A stretch of 64,000 nt of DNA from Mucilaginibacter kameinonensis (GTDB lineage: Bacteria; Bacteroidota; Bacteroidia; Sphingobacteriales; Sphingobacteriaceae). Shown here piece by piece: positions 8,867 to 17,885 of the stretch. The stretch's first letter is position 1. Every line of letters begins with the position of its first letter. Under the pieces are notes generated by a model. The model saw only the letters and a list, made by a program, of their open reading frames with translations. It was not told the DNA's origin and searched no databases. Location: the NCBI RefSeq assembly GCF_003675385.1, contig NZ_RCWZ01000002.1:1426001-1490000 (forward strand), written 5' to 3'. The position numbers and the translations under genes are program-made.

Positions 8867-10747
8867 ATGAAATCCGTTTATCAACGTATTGTCGCCTTAT
8901 CGGCAATAGCCGTAGCAATGAGCGCGCCCGCTTTTGCGCAATTGCCGCAGGTAAAGGTAACTCCGGCTAATATAGCGCCTATCGATCCCGCTAATTATAA
9001 GGGCGTGGAAGGTAAAACCCTTGCCGAATCAAAAGAGTGGTGGAATAAACCGCTTAAAGCGCCGAAAGGCGCACCTAACATTGTCTGGATTTTGCTGGAC
9101 GACGTAGGTTTTGGTGCATCAGGAACTTTTGGTGGCTTGATCAGCACGCCTAATTTTGATACGCTGGCTAATAATGGCTTGCGCTATGTCAATTTCCATA
9201 CGGCGGGTATTTGCGCGCCAACCCGCTCATCATTACTTACCGGGCGTAATCATCATTATGTACATATGGGTAATTTTGCCCACGCATCAACGGCTGCCGG
9301 TTTTCCGGGCTATGACGGTCGCATTCCGCCAGATAAGGGAACTATTGCCGAGGCTTTACGCTCTAACGGCTACAGTACTTTCGCGGTTGGTAAATGGGGG
9401 GTAACGCCTGATGAGGATACTACCGCCGTTGGGCCGTTTGATCGCTGGCCAACCGGTAAGGGTTTCGACCATCACTTCGGCTTCCTGGAATCGGCTACCG
9501 ACCAGTATAACCCGCCGCACTTGGTGGAGGATAATTTTCATATCAAACCTGATGGCCGCAACCTGAACGAGCAGATCACCGATAAAGCCATTGCTTACAT
9601 TGACGCCGCACATAAAGCAGCGCCTGATCAGCCTTTCTTTTTATACTATGCACCTGGAGCTACCCACGCGCCACACCAGGTTAGCCATGAATGGAGCGAC
9701 CTGTACAAAGGTAAATTTGATGAGGGTTGGGATGTTTACCGCCAAAAGGTTTTTGAAAACCAGAAGAAGGCCGGCTACATTCCTGCTTATGCTAAATTGC
9801 CCGAACGCAACGAGCGTATCCAGGCCTGGAATAGTTTACCTGCCGATCAGAAGAAATTGTACGCCAGGTTCATGGAAGTTTATGCAGGTTATCTGACTTA
9901 CATTGACCACCAGGTAGGCCGTGTGATCAGTTACCTGAAAGCTTCCGGTCAGTTTGATAATACTTTGGTTTTTGTGATGATAGGGGATAATGGGGCCAGT
10001 AAGGAAGGAACGGTTCATGGTGTTATCGATCCAAAAAACTCGGCTGCAACAACACTTGAGGCAGATTATATTAAGAAGAACGAAAGCGACTACGAAACCA
10101 TCGGCACACCAGAAGCTTCAACCAATTATCCTTTGGGCTGGGCACAGGCAGCCAATACGCCGTTTAAGTACTGGAAATCAGACGCTGACGCTGAAGGTGG
10201 TACCCATAACCCGCTCATTGTTTATTATCCAAAACTCATTACCGAAAAAGGAGGTATTCGTACCCAGTACAGTCACGTATCTGATGTATTCCCAACCACT
10301 ATTGAGGCTGCGGGTTTAAAATTACCGGAGTATGTTAAAGGCATTAAGCAGGATACCTTACAGGGCAAATCATTCTTTAGCTCGTTCAACAACGCGCAGG
10401 CAAAAACATTGCACACCCAGCAATACTATTACATTTTTACTTCGAGGTCTATTTACAAAGATGGCTGGAAAGCCGAGGCGGCGCACCGCCCGGATAATGT
10501 TGACCTGCTGAACTTCCCGAAAGAGAAAACCATCCCTGAGCGTGATTACGATAAGGATGTTTGGAAGCTTTACAACCTGAACGAGGATTTTAACGAGCGT
10601 GTAGACCTCGCCAAAAAATATCCTGAGAAGCTGAAAGAGCTTAAAGACCTGTTTGATGCCGAAGCTAAAAAGAACCATATCTATCCCTTTATTGACAGGG
10701 ACGATATCAACAATAAAAGGATCCATAAACTCGAAAATAACAACTAA
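8867..10747 (+). CDS. S1-family arylsulfatase, paralogue B
   Basis: Tandem paralogue of the preceding sulfatase; the two can be aligned over essentially their whole length with long identical blocks such as RFMEVYAGYLTY and GDNGASKEGTVHGVI. The signal peptide is residues 1-24. The metal pair is D78-D79 and the formylglycine motif is C116-A-P-T-R120. The GKWH motif reads GKWG (175-178), again without histidine. It starts 20 nt after paralogue A, so it probably arose by local duplication and sits in the same operon. Its differences from A lie mainly at the N-terminus and in the insert after VHGVI. The two may handle related substrates or different positions on one substrate; that is inference. 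Confidence 0.9.
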   Translation: MKSVYQRIVALSAIAVAMSAPAFAQLPQVKVTPANIAPIDPANYKGVEGKTLAESKEWWNKPLKAPKGAPNIVWILLDDVGFGASGTFGGLISTPNFDTLANNGLRYVNFHTAGICAPTRSSLLTGRNHHYVHMGNFAHASTAAGFPGYDGRIPPDKGTIAEALRSNGYSTFAVGKWGVTPDEDTTAVGPFDRWPTGKGFDHHFGFLESATDQYNPPHLVEDNFHIKPDGRNLNEQITDKAIAYIDAAHKAAPDQPFFLYYAPGATHAPHQVSHEWSDLYKGKFDEGWDVYRQKVFENQKKAGYIPAYAKLPERNERIQAWNSLPADQKKLYARFMEVYAGYLTYIDHQVGRVISYLKASGQFDNTLVFVMIGDNGASKEGTVHGVIDPKNSAATTLEADYIKKNESDYETIGTPEASTNYPLGWAQAANTPFKYWKSDADAEGGTHNPLIVYYPKLITEKGGIRTQYSHVSDVFPTTIEAAGLKLPEYVKGIKQDTLQGKSFFSSFNNAQAKTLHTQQYYYIFTSRSIYKDGWKAEAAHRPDNVDLLNFPKEKTIPERDYDKDVWKLYNLNEDFNERVDLAKKYPEKLKELKDLFDAEAKKNHIYPFIDRDDINNKRIHKLENNN

Positions 10748-10749
10748 TT

Positions 10750-11481
10750 ATGAAAAGCTTAAAAATTGTATTGCTTGCCCTACTGGTGGTTTTCATTGGC
10801 GAGGTAAAAGCGCAGTCGCCGGTTTTATTATCGCTTGAAGCCTTTGCGGCTAAATTGAAACAAGCAAAAGAGCCGCAGATCCTGGATGCGCGTTCGGCAG
10901 AAGAGTTTGCGCAGAACCATATTAAAGGTGCCGTAAATGTTGATGCCAAAGCTGCAGATTATCAGCAAAAACTGGATGGCTTGAGCAAGGAAAAGCCAAC
11001 TTTTGTTTACTCGATAGCAAATGGCCGCAGCACCGTGCTTTCACGCGAGTTGCAGGCTAAAGGCTTCAAGGATGTTGAGGAATTGCCAGGTGGTTTGGCC
11101 AACTGGATAGGTTCGGGGTATCCTATCATTTCAACAACAAAAAAAGGTGTGTCGCTGTCAAAAGCCCAGTTTAATGAACTGGCGGCATCATCATCTTTAG
11201 TATTGGTTGATTTTGGGTCGAGGTATTGCGGGGCCTGCAAAAAACTGGTACCGGTACTTGATTCGCTAAAGGCCAATACCGCTTTTACGCCCAAAGTGAT
11301 CAGTATTGAGGTTTATGACAATACCAACTTAGCCAAAGAGCTAAAAGTGAATGTACTGCCAACGCTGGTATTGTATAAAAACGGCAAGGAAGTTTGGAAA
11401 AAGCAGGGCTTTTCATCAACCACACAAATTGAAGCAGTTGCCGAACAAGCCAAAACCGGTTTGGCGGCAAGCGGCAAATAA
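10750..11481 (+). CDS. Exported rhodanese-thioredoxin fusion protein
   Basis: A signal peptide (1-22) precedes a rhodanese-like domain (about 27-127: ILDARSAEEFAQNHIKGAVN, then ELPGGLANWIGSGYP) and a thioredoxin domain (about 135-240). The thioredoxin redox motif is C160-G-A-C163, with the cis-proline in NVLPTL (Pro204). The rhodanese loop where the sulfur-carrying cysteine is expected reads YSIANGRS, with Ser88 in that place, so sulfurtransfer by the usual route is unlikely. It lies 2 nt after sulfatase B and 8 nt before sulfatase C. A reasonable role is keeping cysteines reduced in the periplasm, for instance as thiol donor to the locus FGE or as protector of immature sulfatase cysteines. 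That role is inference. Confidence 0.8.
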   Translation: MKSLKIVLLALLVVFIGEVKAQSPVLLSLEAFAAKLKQAKEPQILDARSAEEFAQNHIKGAVNVDAKAADYQQKLDGLSKEKPTFVYSIANGRSTVLSRELQAKGFKDVEELPGGLANWIGSGYPIISTTKKGVSLSKAQFNELAASSSLVLVDFGSRYCGACKKLVPVLDSLKANTAFTPKVISIEVYDNTNLAKELKVNVLPTLVLYKNGKEVWKKQGFSSTTQIEAVAEQAKTGLAASGK

Positions 11482-11489
11482 ACATAGCC

Positions 11490-13073
11490 ATGCTTAAAAA
11501 AATCAGCTACTTACTTATCGCTATATTTTACATGGGGCCTGCATTTGCGCAGGTCCCTAAACAAAAGCCCAATATGGTCATCATTCTGGCCGACGACATG
11601 GGCTTTTCTGATATCGGGTGTTTTGGCTCAGAGATCAGCACACCTAATATCGACAGGCTTGCCCGGGAAGGATTGAAAATGACGCAGTTTTATAATGCTG
11701 GCAGGTGTTGCCCCTCACGTGCTGCATTGTTAACCGGTTTATATCCGCATCAGGCTGGGGTTGGCGATATGGTGAAATATAAAGGTTCGCCAGCCTACCA
11801 GGGGTATTTAAACGAACACAGCGCTACCATTGCCGAGTTGCTGAAAGATGAGGCCGGTTATAATACCATAGTATCCGGCAAATGGCATGTGGGGCTGCAG
11901 CAATCTGCCTTAGCCTACAACCGCGGGTTTGATAAATCATTTACCATGCTGAATAACGGCAGCAGTTATTTTAATTCGGCGCCGTTGTATAATGATGGCA
12001 GCAAGATCACCTTTATGCTGAATGACAGGGAGATCACCCGAAGTGATACCTCGAAATACCTGACGCAAGCTATTACTGATTTCGCGATTAAATCATTAGA
12101 TGAGATCAAAGATCAGCAAAAGCCTTTTTTTATGTATGTAGCTTATAATGCCCCGCACTGGCCTATACAGGCGCTGCCCGAAGATATAGCGAAGTTTAAA
12201 GGCCGATACCTTAGAGGCTGGGATGTGTTACGGAAGCAGCATTATGAAAAACAGCTGGCAATAGGTATTATCAAAAAACAATGGCAGCTATCGGCCTGGG
12301 ATAAACGCGCGCCTGCATGGGATTCACTATCTCCCGAAGAAAAAGATAAATGGGATACCCGTATGGCCATTTACGCTGCCATGGTTTACCGCATGGATGC
12401 CTGTATTGGTGAGATCATGAGCAAACTGAAGCAATTGGGAAAAGATAAAAATACCATTGTCTTGTTTGCATCTGATAATGGAGGTAGTGCCGATGAAGTT
12501 AAAAGCTTATCGACCGTAATTCAAAAAAATGGCTCGCCGGGTTCTGTAAATTCAATCGACAGTTATGAGATCCCCTGGGCAAACGTAAGCAATACACCGT
12601 TTAAGTTATTCAAACGCAACACGCACGAAGGAGGCATAGCGACACCGCTTATAGCCTGGTATCCCGGGCACATAAAGGCCATGAGCTCCAATGATAGCCC
12701 GGGTCATTTGATTGACCTGATGCCTACCTGCCTTGAACTTGCCGGCATATCGTATCCAACTCAATTTAAAAATAGGCAGCTAACACCTTTAGCGGGTATT
12801 AGTTTGGTTAATGCTTTTAAAAGAAAATCTTATACAGGTAATGAAACTTTGTTTTGGGAACATGAGGGCAGCAGGGCCATAAGAAAAGGTCACTGGAAAT
12901 TAGTCGCTGAGATTGGTGAGCCCTGGGAATTATATGATCTGGAAGCTGACCGGTCGGAGATAAACAACCTTGCCGGTAAGTATCCAGATAAAGTTAAAGC
13001 GCTGGAAGCGGAATATCTGGGATGGGCGAAAAAAGTTGGCGTTGTTGATTGGAATACTATTAAAGGGTTATAA
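11490..13073 (+). CDS. S1-family sulfatase C
   Basis: Exported sulfatase (signal peptide 1-20) with a full classical active site. It has D35-D36 in ADDMGFSD, formylglycine motif C73-C-P-S-R77 followed by AALLTGLYPHQAG, GKWH (130-133), NAPHWPIQA and ASDNGGS. It is only distantly similar to the two paralogues upstream and belongs to a different S1 branch. The length of 527 aa is standard. It is the last gene of the sulfatase locus; a perfect 25-bp inverted repeat follows, then the convergent topoisomerase gene. The substrate is unknown, and the absence of glycoside hydrolases nearby leaves small aryl or alkyl sulfates as an option. Confidence 0.92.
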   Translation: MLKKISYLLIAIFYMGPAFAQVPKQKPNMVIILADDMGFSDIGCFGSEISTPNIDRLAREGLKMTQFYNAGRCCPSRAALLTGLYPHQAGVGDMVKYKGSPAYQGYLNEHSATIAELLKDEAGYNTIVSGKWHVGLQQSALAYNRGFDKSFTMLNNGSSYFNSAPLYNDGSKITFMLNDREITRSDTSKYLTQAITDFAIKSLDEIKDQQKPFFMYVAYNAPHWPIQALPEDIAKFKGRYLRGWDVLRKQHYEKQLAIGIIKKQWQLSAWDKRAPAWDSLSPEEKDKWDTRMAIYAAMVYRMDACIGEIMSKLKQLGKDKNTIVLFASDNGGSADEVKSLSTVIQKNGSPGSVNSIDSYEIPWANVSNTPFKLFKRNTHEGGIATPLIAWYPGHIKAMSSNDSPGHLIDLMPTCLELAGISYPTQFKNRQLTPLAGISLVNAFKRKSYTGNETLFWEHEGSRAIRKGHWKLVAEIGEPWELYDLEADRSEINNLAGKYPDKVKALEAEYLGWAKKVGVVDWNTIKGL

Positions 13074-13118
13074 GTATTATAAAAGGATTGCGCCGTTAAA
13101 GGAAGTAGTTATAAAATG

Positions 13119-13200
13119 CGTCATTGCGAGGTACGAAGCAATCCCCGACAAGTATGGTAGCTCTGTATAGTTCGCGATTGCTTCGTACCTCGCAATGACG
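13119..13200. repeat. Perfect 25-bp inverted repeat element
   Basis: The arms 13119-13143 and 13176-13200 are exact reverse complements, 25 bp each, around a 32-nt centre. The arm contains CATTGCGAGGTACGAAGCAA, which resembles a repeat I associate with intergenic regions of Mucilaginibacter-like genomes (from memory). It lies between two convergent genes, where a strong bidirectional hairpin would end both transcripts. A decayed relative seems to lie at 20688-20762. Confidence 0.8.
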
Positions 13201-13275
13201 TATGGGGCGCGGGATCTTTCATGAAGAATCCTTGTGGAGAACCTGAAGTATGTGCGCTAAAGTATTGAAAACTTA

Positions 13276-15135
13276 CTAAGTACTAACTTTAGTCCCGGTT
13301 GTTTGTGCAGCCGGGATTTTTAATGATTTACCTTGCGCCAGTAGTTCAGAAGTAATTGCGCGGGTATAGGTTTTAATTTCATTCTGAAAATCAGTAACTG
13401 AAGCTCCTGAACGGATCTCCTCGAGGCGCTTTTCCCAATTTCCTGTAAGTTCGGCCTGGGCTATTTGTTGATTTTTTACTACTTCGTAAACAGCGATGCC
13501 TGTAGCTGTGGGCACCAGGTTTTTCTTTTCCCTGATGATATAATTGCGCTTAATCAGCGTTTCTATGATGGAAGCCCTTGTCGCAGGAGTTCCCAAGCCG
13601 CTATCCTTCATGGCATAGCGTAGCTCTTCATCATCAATCTCTTTGCCCGCTGTTTCCAAGGCTTTTAGTAGCGTGGCTTCGTTGTATAAGGGCCGTGGTT
13701 TGGTTTGCTTTTCAAGCAAAGCTTTGGCGGTTATCGGCAGGTTTTCGCCTTGTACAACTTTAGGCAGCGTAGCGTTCTCCTCGTCTTTTTTATCGTCTTC
13801 TTTATCGTTAAATACAGACCTCCATCCGGCAGTATGGATCACCGTTCCGCTGGCATTGAATTTCGCGCCCGATTGTACAACAATCTTGGTCACCTCCTTA
13901 ATGCAATCCTGGTGAAAAGCTTCGAGCATACGACCGGCTACCATATCATAAACAGCCTGCTGATCAGCAGAAAGTTGATGCGGGTTTTCGCCGGTTGTGA
14001 GTACTGCGTGGTGATCCGTTACTTTTTTTGCGTTTACACTTCGTTTGTTAAGCGTGGCGCTGCCTAAGGCGGTAGCTTGTTTGCCAAAAAGCGGATGCTG
14101 TTCCAGCTTTTCAATCAGCGCAGGTACGCCTGCAAAAACATCATCACCTATATAGCGGCTGCCGGTACGGGGATATGTAACCAGCTTGTTTTCGTACAGG
14201 TTTTGGAGGATGGTAAGGGTTTGATCGGCAGTGAAACCTTTGCGCTTATTGGCTTCCTGTTGCAGGCTGCTCAAATCATGCAATAAAGGAGGTGGTTCTT
14301 TACGTGGTTTGGCTTCTACCTGTAAAATATGGCCACCCTGCGGAAAACCACCTTCAACATCCTGAACCTGGTCAAGTACGGCCTGCGCTTCTTCTTTTGT
14401 TTTATAATTTTCGGCCGATATGGCTTTAAATACCTGCCCGTCTTTATCCGGGTGGATGCTAACCTGGTAAAATGTTTCGGGAACAAAGTTTTTGTTTTCG
14501 AGGTACCGCGAACAGATCATGGCAAGGGTAGGGGTTTGTACCCGGCCCAGTGAAAGCACGGCACCGCGAATGCCCGACGAAAGGCTTAAGGCCTGCGTGG
14601 CATTCATACCCACTAACCAATCCGACTGAGAACGGCAATGGGCCGAATTGAACAGTGTATCATAATCGCTTCCCGGTTTCAGGTTGCGGAAACCCTCTTT
14701 GATAGCCTCATCTGTTTGTGATGAGATCCAGAGCCTTTTAAAGGGCTTTTTGCATTTCAAGTAGTAGTAAATATACCTGAAGATGAGTTCACCTTCACGC
14801 CCGGCATCCGTTGCCACAATGATTTCGCTGGCTTCGTCAAATAGCTTTTGGATGGTATCAAGTTGCTTTTTTACCGATGGGTCATCTACCACGCCATCTT
14901 TGGTTTTTACCTTGCGGATGGAGAGTTTAAATTTGTGTGGCAGCATGGGCAGGTGCTGAACACTCCAGCCGTAATAGCCGTATTCCTGCGGGGCGGCCAA
15001 CTGTAACAGGTGACCGAAAGCCCAGGTAAAGGTAAACCCTTTACCCTCGATATAGCCATCCTTTTTGGTAGTTGCCCCAAAAACTTTGGCGATATCCCTG
15101 GCTACAGATGGTTTTTCGGCTATAATTACTTTCAT
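13276..15135 (-). CDS. topB: DNA topoisomerase III (type IA)
   Basis: ATP-independent type IA enzyme that breaks and rejoins one DNA strand to remove negative supercoils and unlink recombination or replication intermediates. The N-terminal Toprim domain has MKVIIAEKPSVARDIAKVFG and IIVATDAGREGELIFRY. The catalytic tyrosine is Tyr321 in LVTYPRTGSRYI. The family signature GLGTPATRASIIETLIKRNY follows later. It is 619 aa with no zinc fingers at the C-terminus, as usual for the TopB group. I chose ATG at 15135 over the in-frame TTG at 15150, because translation should begin at MKVIIAEKPS and an AGGA lies 5 nt upstream. It is a housekeeping-type gene unrelated to its neighbours. Confidence 0.93.
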   Translation of the reverse strand: MKVIIAEKPSVARDIAKVFGATTKKDGYIEGKGFTFTWAFGHLLQLAAPQEYGYYGWSVQHLPMLPHKFKLSIRKVKTKDGVVDDPSVKKQLDTIQKLFDEASEIIVATDAGREGELIFRYIYYYLKCKKPFKRLWISSQTDEAIKEGFRNLKPGSDYDTLFNSAHCRSQSDWLVGMNATQALSLSSGIRGAVLSLGRVQTPTLAMICSRYLENKNFVPETFYQVSIHPDKDGQVFKAISAENYKTKEEAQAVLDQVQDVEGGFPQGGHILQVEAKPRKEPPPLLHDLSSLQQEANKRKGFTADQTLTILQNLYENKLVTYPRTGSRYIGDDVFAGVPALIEKLEQHPLFGKQATALGSATLNKRSVNAKKVTDHHAVLTTGENPHQLSADQQAVYDMVAGRMLEAFHQDCIKEVTKIVVQSGAKFNASGTVIHTAGWRSVFNDKEDDKKDEENATLPKVVQGENLPITAKALLEKQTKPRPLYNEATLLKALETAGKEIDDEELRYAMKDSGLGTPATRASIIETLIKRNYIIREKKNLVPTATGIAVYEVVKNQQIAQAELTGNWEKRLEEIRSGASVTDFQNEIKTYTRAITSELLAQGKSLKIPAAQTTGTKVST

Positions 15136-15262
15136 AAATCCTGCTCTCAACGCGTTGACCTATACCGGCGCTTGCTGATATGGGCGTCGAAAGTATGAAT
15201 TTAGCGAGGGTTGTGCAAGGTTTGTTGGTAACATTGTTCCGGTCGGCATGGTTACCTAAGCG

Positions 15263-16348
15263 CTAAATGCCATCGGTAGTAGCCAGTAATTCTTTATCAA
15301 CTCCGGCAATTATTTCTTTAAATTGAGGTTCGGCATTAGTATAACCTTCAAGCAATTTGAACTGGTTTTTAGCCCTGACTAAATTATGCCCTTCGTATTG
15401 CGCGCCGTAATAAATATCGTTATTTAAAAAGTCGGTTAAAAAGCGAAGCCCCTGCATGTAGATCATCATCTTACCCGAAAAAATGAAATATTGCTTTTCG
15501 GTTTCGGTAAGGATAGTGCCCATCTCGCTCATATATCCCTTATATATCGCCCTGAAAAAGTCAGTTCTGATGATGATCTGATCCAGATCATTTTCTTCTT
15601 CATTAGCGGGGGAAAGATAAGTGCGCATCATATCGCCAACATCGCTTAAATAATAACCCGGCATCACGGTATCCAGATCGACAAGGCAAAGGGCGTTTTG
15701 CTTATCATCAAACAGTACGTTATTTATTTTGGTGTCGTGATGTATTACGCGCAGTTTAATTTCGCTGTTTGCGGTAAACTGGTTGTAGGTATGCAATATG
15801 TCAATATAAGCACGTGCTTTTTCTACTTCGGCAGCAGCTTGTTTTAGTTTTTCTTCAGTAGCTGTTTGTAACGCCTGCTCAAATTGCTTAAACCGAAGTT
15901 TCAGGTTATGAAAATCTGTAAGCGTGTATTCAAGCTTGCTGATATCAAAATGGTTTAAAAGACGTGTAAACCTGCCAAACTGCACTGCGGCACTGTAGGC
16001 TTCTTTTGTATCCTGTAAAAAGTTTACCGTATGCGATCCCTCAATGAACGGAAACAGGCGATAAAATTTGCCATCAGCAGATTGAATGATAGATTTTCCG
16101 GTTTTGCTTTTTAACGGTGCAACAAACAAATAGCCCGGATTAGTTTCGTCAAGGTATTGCTTGATTAGCGCAAGGTTATTATCAATATGATCCGGGTGTT
16201 TAAAAACCGAATCGTTGATTTGCTGTAGGATAAATGCCTGGTTGGCACCACTTATTTTATAAGTATGATTTATTAAGCCCGAACCAAAGGACTTAATATT
16301 ATATTCAGAAACGTTTAATCCAAAATTTATAAGGATATCATTAAACAT
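15263..16348 (-). CDS. NahK-like N-acetylhexosamine kinase (APH fold)
   Basis: Aminoglycoside-phosphotransferase-fold kinase of 361 aa, close in length and layout to N-acetylhexosamine 1-kinase NahK, which makes GlcNAc/GalNAc 1-phosphate in the cytoplasm. The N-lobe begins near FGSGLINHTYKIS. The catalytic loop is H204-D205-T-K-I-N-N210 and the metal-binding segment is CLVDLDTVMPG (D224, D226). There is no signal peptide. Homologues are often misnamed mucin desulfatase. An operator for the adjacent LacI regulator lies 51 nt upstream of the start. Together with the GH109-like gene, this points to salvage of N-acetylhexosamine; the exact sugar is inference. Confidence 0.75.
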   Translation of the reverse strand: MFNDILINFGLNVSEYNIKSFGSGLINHTYKISGANQAFILQQINDSVFKHPDHIDNNLALIKQYLDETNPGYLFVAPLKSKTGKSIIQSADGKFYRLFPFIEGSHTVNFLQDTKEAYSAAVQFGRFTRLLNHFDISKLEYTLTDFHNLKLRFKQFEQALQTATEEKLKQAAAEVEKARAYIDILHTYNQFTANSEIKLRVIHHDTKINNVLFDDKQNALCLVDLDTVMPGYYLSDVGDMMRTYLSPANEEENDLDQIIIRTDFFRAIYKGYMSEMGTILTETEKQYFIFSGKMMIYMQGLRFLTDFLNNDIYYGAQYEGHNLVRAKNQFKLLEGYTNAEPQFKEIIAGVDKELLATTDGI

Positions 16349-16399
16349 ATTATAGCTGTTAACTATTCAAACATAGCTAATTGAAAAGCGATAGCCATG

Positions 16400-16411
16400 C
16401 GCAAACGTTTG
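16400..16411. promoter_or_regulatory. LacI-type operator upstream of the NahK-like gene
   Basis: Contains CGCAAACGTTTG, which on the minus strand reads CAAACGTTTGCG, the same 12-mer found at four other sites in this region. It lies between the lacI stop and the kinase start, giving the kinase its own control point. Confidence 0.75.
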
Positions 16412-16423
16412 AGTGTTTTTTAT

Positions 16424-17455
16424 TTAGTCTTGTTTTTTGTTTTCGACCAGTTGCGATTCAATAATCACCTTATAAAAGGCGCTTGGTTCGTTGCCGCCTG
16501 TGCCCTGGTGATGCAGCAGGTCCATCAGAATATCGGTTGCTTTTTGCCCCTGTAAATAAGGGAATTGCTCAACTGAAGCTGCTGGAATATTTTCCATATA
16601 ATTGATAAGCGGTAAATTGGCGTAGCTTACAAATTCAAGATCTTGGTTGACCCTGATATTTAACCTGGACGCGTGCTTTATGGCAAAAAGTGCCACATAA
16701 TCATTAAAGGTTACAATAGCGGTTGGTTTGCGTTTGCTGGCCAATAACTCGTCTAAAGCCTTCTTGGTACCTTCTTCTGTCAAATCGCAGGAAACTATAA
16801 GCGATGGATCATACTTGAGCCTGTTTTTGGTCATGGCTTTGATGTAGCCCTCTTTTCGTTCGCCGGTGGCTACCATGGTTTGTGGCCCGTTGATCATACC
16901 TATGGCGCGGTGGCCTTTTTTCAAAAGGTAACTGACGGCTTCAATGGTGCCAATCTCCATATTGCAGGCCACATAATGAATGTTGGGAATAGATGGGATC
17001 CTGTCGAAATAAACAACGGGGATATTATACTTTTTTAAATTTTCGAAATGCTGGTAGGAGGATGTGTTTTTCCCTACAGAAACCAATAAGCCATCAACCC
17101 GGTGATTCTTCATTTTTTCAACCAGTTGCTTTTCTTTTTGCTCATCATCGTGCGATTGTGCTAGCAATACCGTATAGTTCTTTTTATAGGCGGTATCTTC
17201 AATGGCGCTTATGGCCGATGAAAAGAATGCTTCCGAAAGTTCGGGCAATATAACCCCGATAGTAAGGGTTTTGCCTTTTTGCAAAAAGATGGCTGTTTGA
17301 TTGGGCTCGTAATTAAGTTCGCCGGCCAGTTTTTTAACTTTTGCCCTTGTGGTTAGTCCTATACTTGGATGATCATGCAAGGCCCTTGAAACTGTAGACA
17401 CCGAAATGCCTAATATTTGCGCTATTTCTTTTATTGTAGTTGGCTTTGTTTGCAT
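16424..17455 (-). CDS. LacI-family transcriptional regulator
   Basis: Ligand-responsive DNA-binding regulator of 343 aa. The N-terminal helix-turn-helix is TTIKEIAQILGISVSTVSRA (6-25) and the hinge helix follows near residue 50. The periplasmic-binding-protein-like core begins at LTIGVILPELSEAFFSSAIS and ends with an ILMDLLHH segment. The typical LacI half-site is AAACG, and five perfect AAACGTTT palindromes lie in this neighbourhood, one 76 nt upstream of its own start, which suggests autoregulation. The ligand is probably a sugar or sugar phosphate from the pathway (N-acetylhexosamine suspected). LacI control of a SusC/D locus is less common than hybrid two-component or ECF-sigma control in this phylum. 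Confidence 0.92.
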   Translation of the reverse strand: MQTKPTTIKEIAQILGISVSTVSRALHDHPSIGLTTRAKVKKLAGELNYEPNQTAIFLQKGKTLTIGVILPELSEAFFSSAISAIEDTAYKKNYTVLLAQSHDDEQKEKQLVEKMKNHRVDGLLVSVGKNTSSYQHFENLKKYNIPVVYFDRIPSIPNIHYVACNMEIGTIEAVSYLLKKGHRAIGMINGPQTMVATGERKEGYIKAMTKNRLKYDPSLIVSCDLTEEGTKKALDELLASKRKPTAIVTFNDYVALFAIKHASRLNIRVNQDLEFVSYANLPLINYMENIPAASVEQFPYLQGQKATDILMDLLHHQGTGGNEPSAFYKVIIESQLVENKKQD

Positions 17456-17531
17456 TAATTATGAGCTAACGTTGTTTTTATAGTTAAAGTTAAGCGATTA
17501 TTATCAAATTGTATTCGTTTAGTGCCCAATT

Positions 17532-17543
17532 GCAAACGTTTGC
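17532..17543. promoter_or_regulatory. LacI-type operator upstream of lacI
   Basis: A perfect 12-bp palindrome GCAAACGTTTGC followed by G, within the 430-nt divergent region between lacI and the DUF3472 gene. It probably mediates autoregulation. Confidence 0.8.
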
Positions 17544-17793
17544 GTAACCTTTTGCGTTGCCGACAGCTAATTTATAAACCTTATTCAACTGTTGTTAGGG
17601 AGATTTGAATATTGGCGTTACCGCGTTAGGAATCATCTGTTTTGATGATAAATGCGCCTGCCTGCGATGAAGGTTTTGAACAAATGAACGCTCCTGGGGC
17701 GATGCTTGTCTTCATTTTTTGAAGAGAAGGCCAAAACCTATAAATGCCTGCTATTCAATTAATGCCACTTAAAAGATAATTATGGCCATTTTT

Positions 17794-17805
17794 CAAACGT
17801 TTGCG
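17794..17805. promoter_or_regulatory. LacI-type operator upstream of the DUF3472 gene
   Basis: CAAACGTTTGCG, 80 nt before the start of the DUF3472 gene. The remaining 430 nt of this divergent region show no other gene or RNA that I can recognise. Confidence 0.8.
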
Positions 17806-17885
17806 TTGAAAATTGCGCTGTTTATTTTTTATTAAAGCCATTAATGCAATTACATTTATAAAACCGTACCAGCTTAATAAGCCAA

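Noticed and set aside
15136-15150. Longer TTG start for topoisomerase III
   Set aside because: The family begins with MKVIIAEKPS, and an AGGA sits 5 nt before the ATG at 15135.
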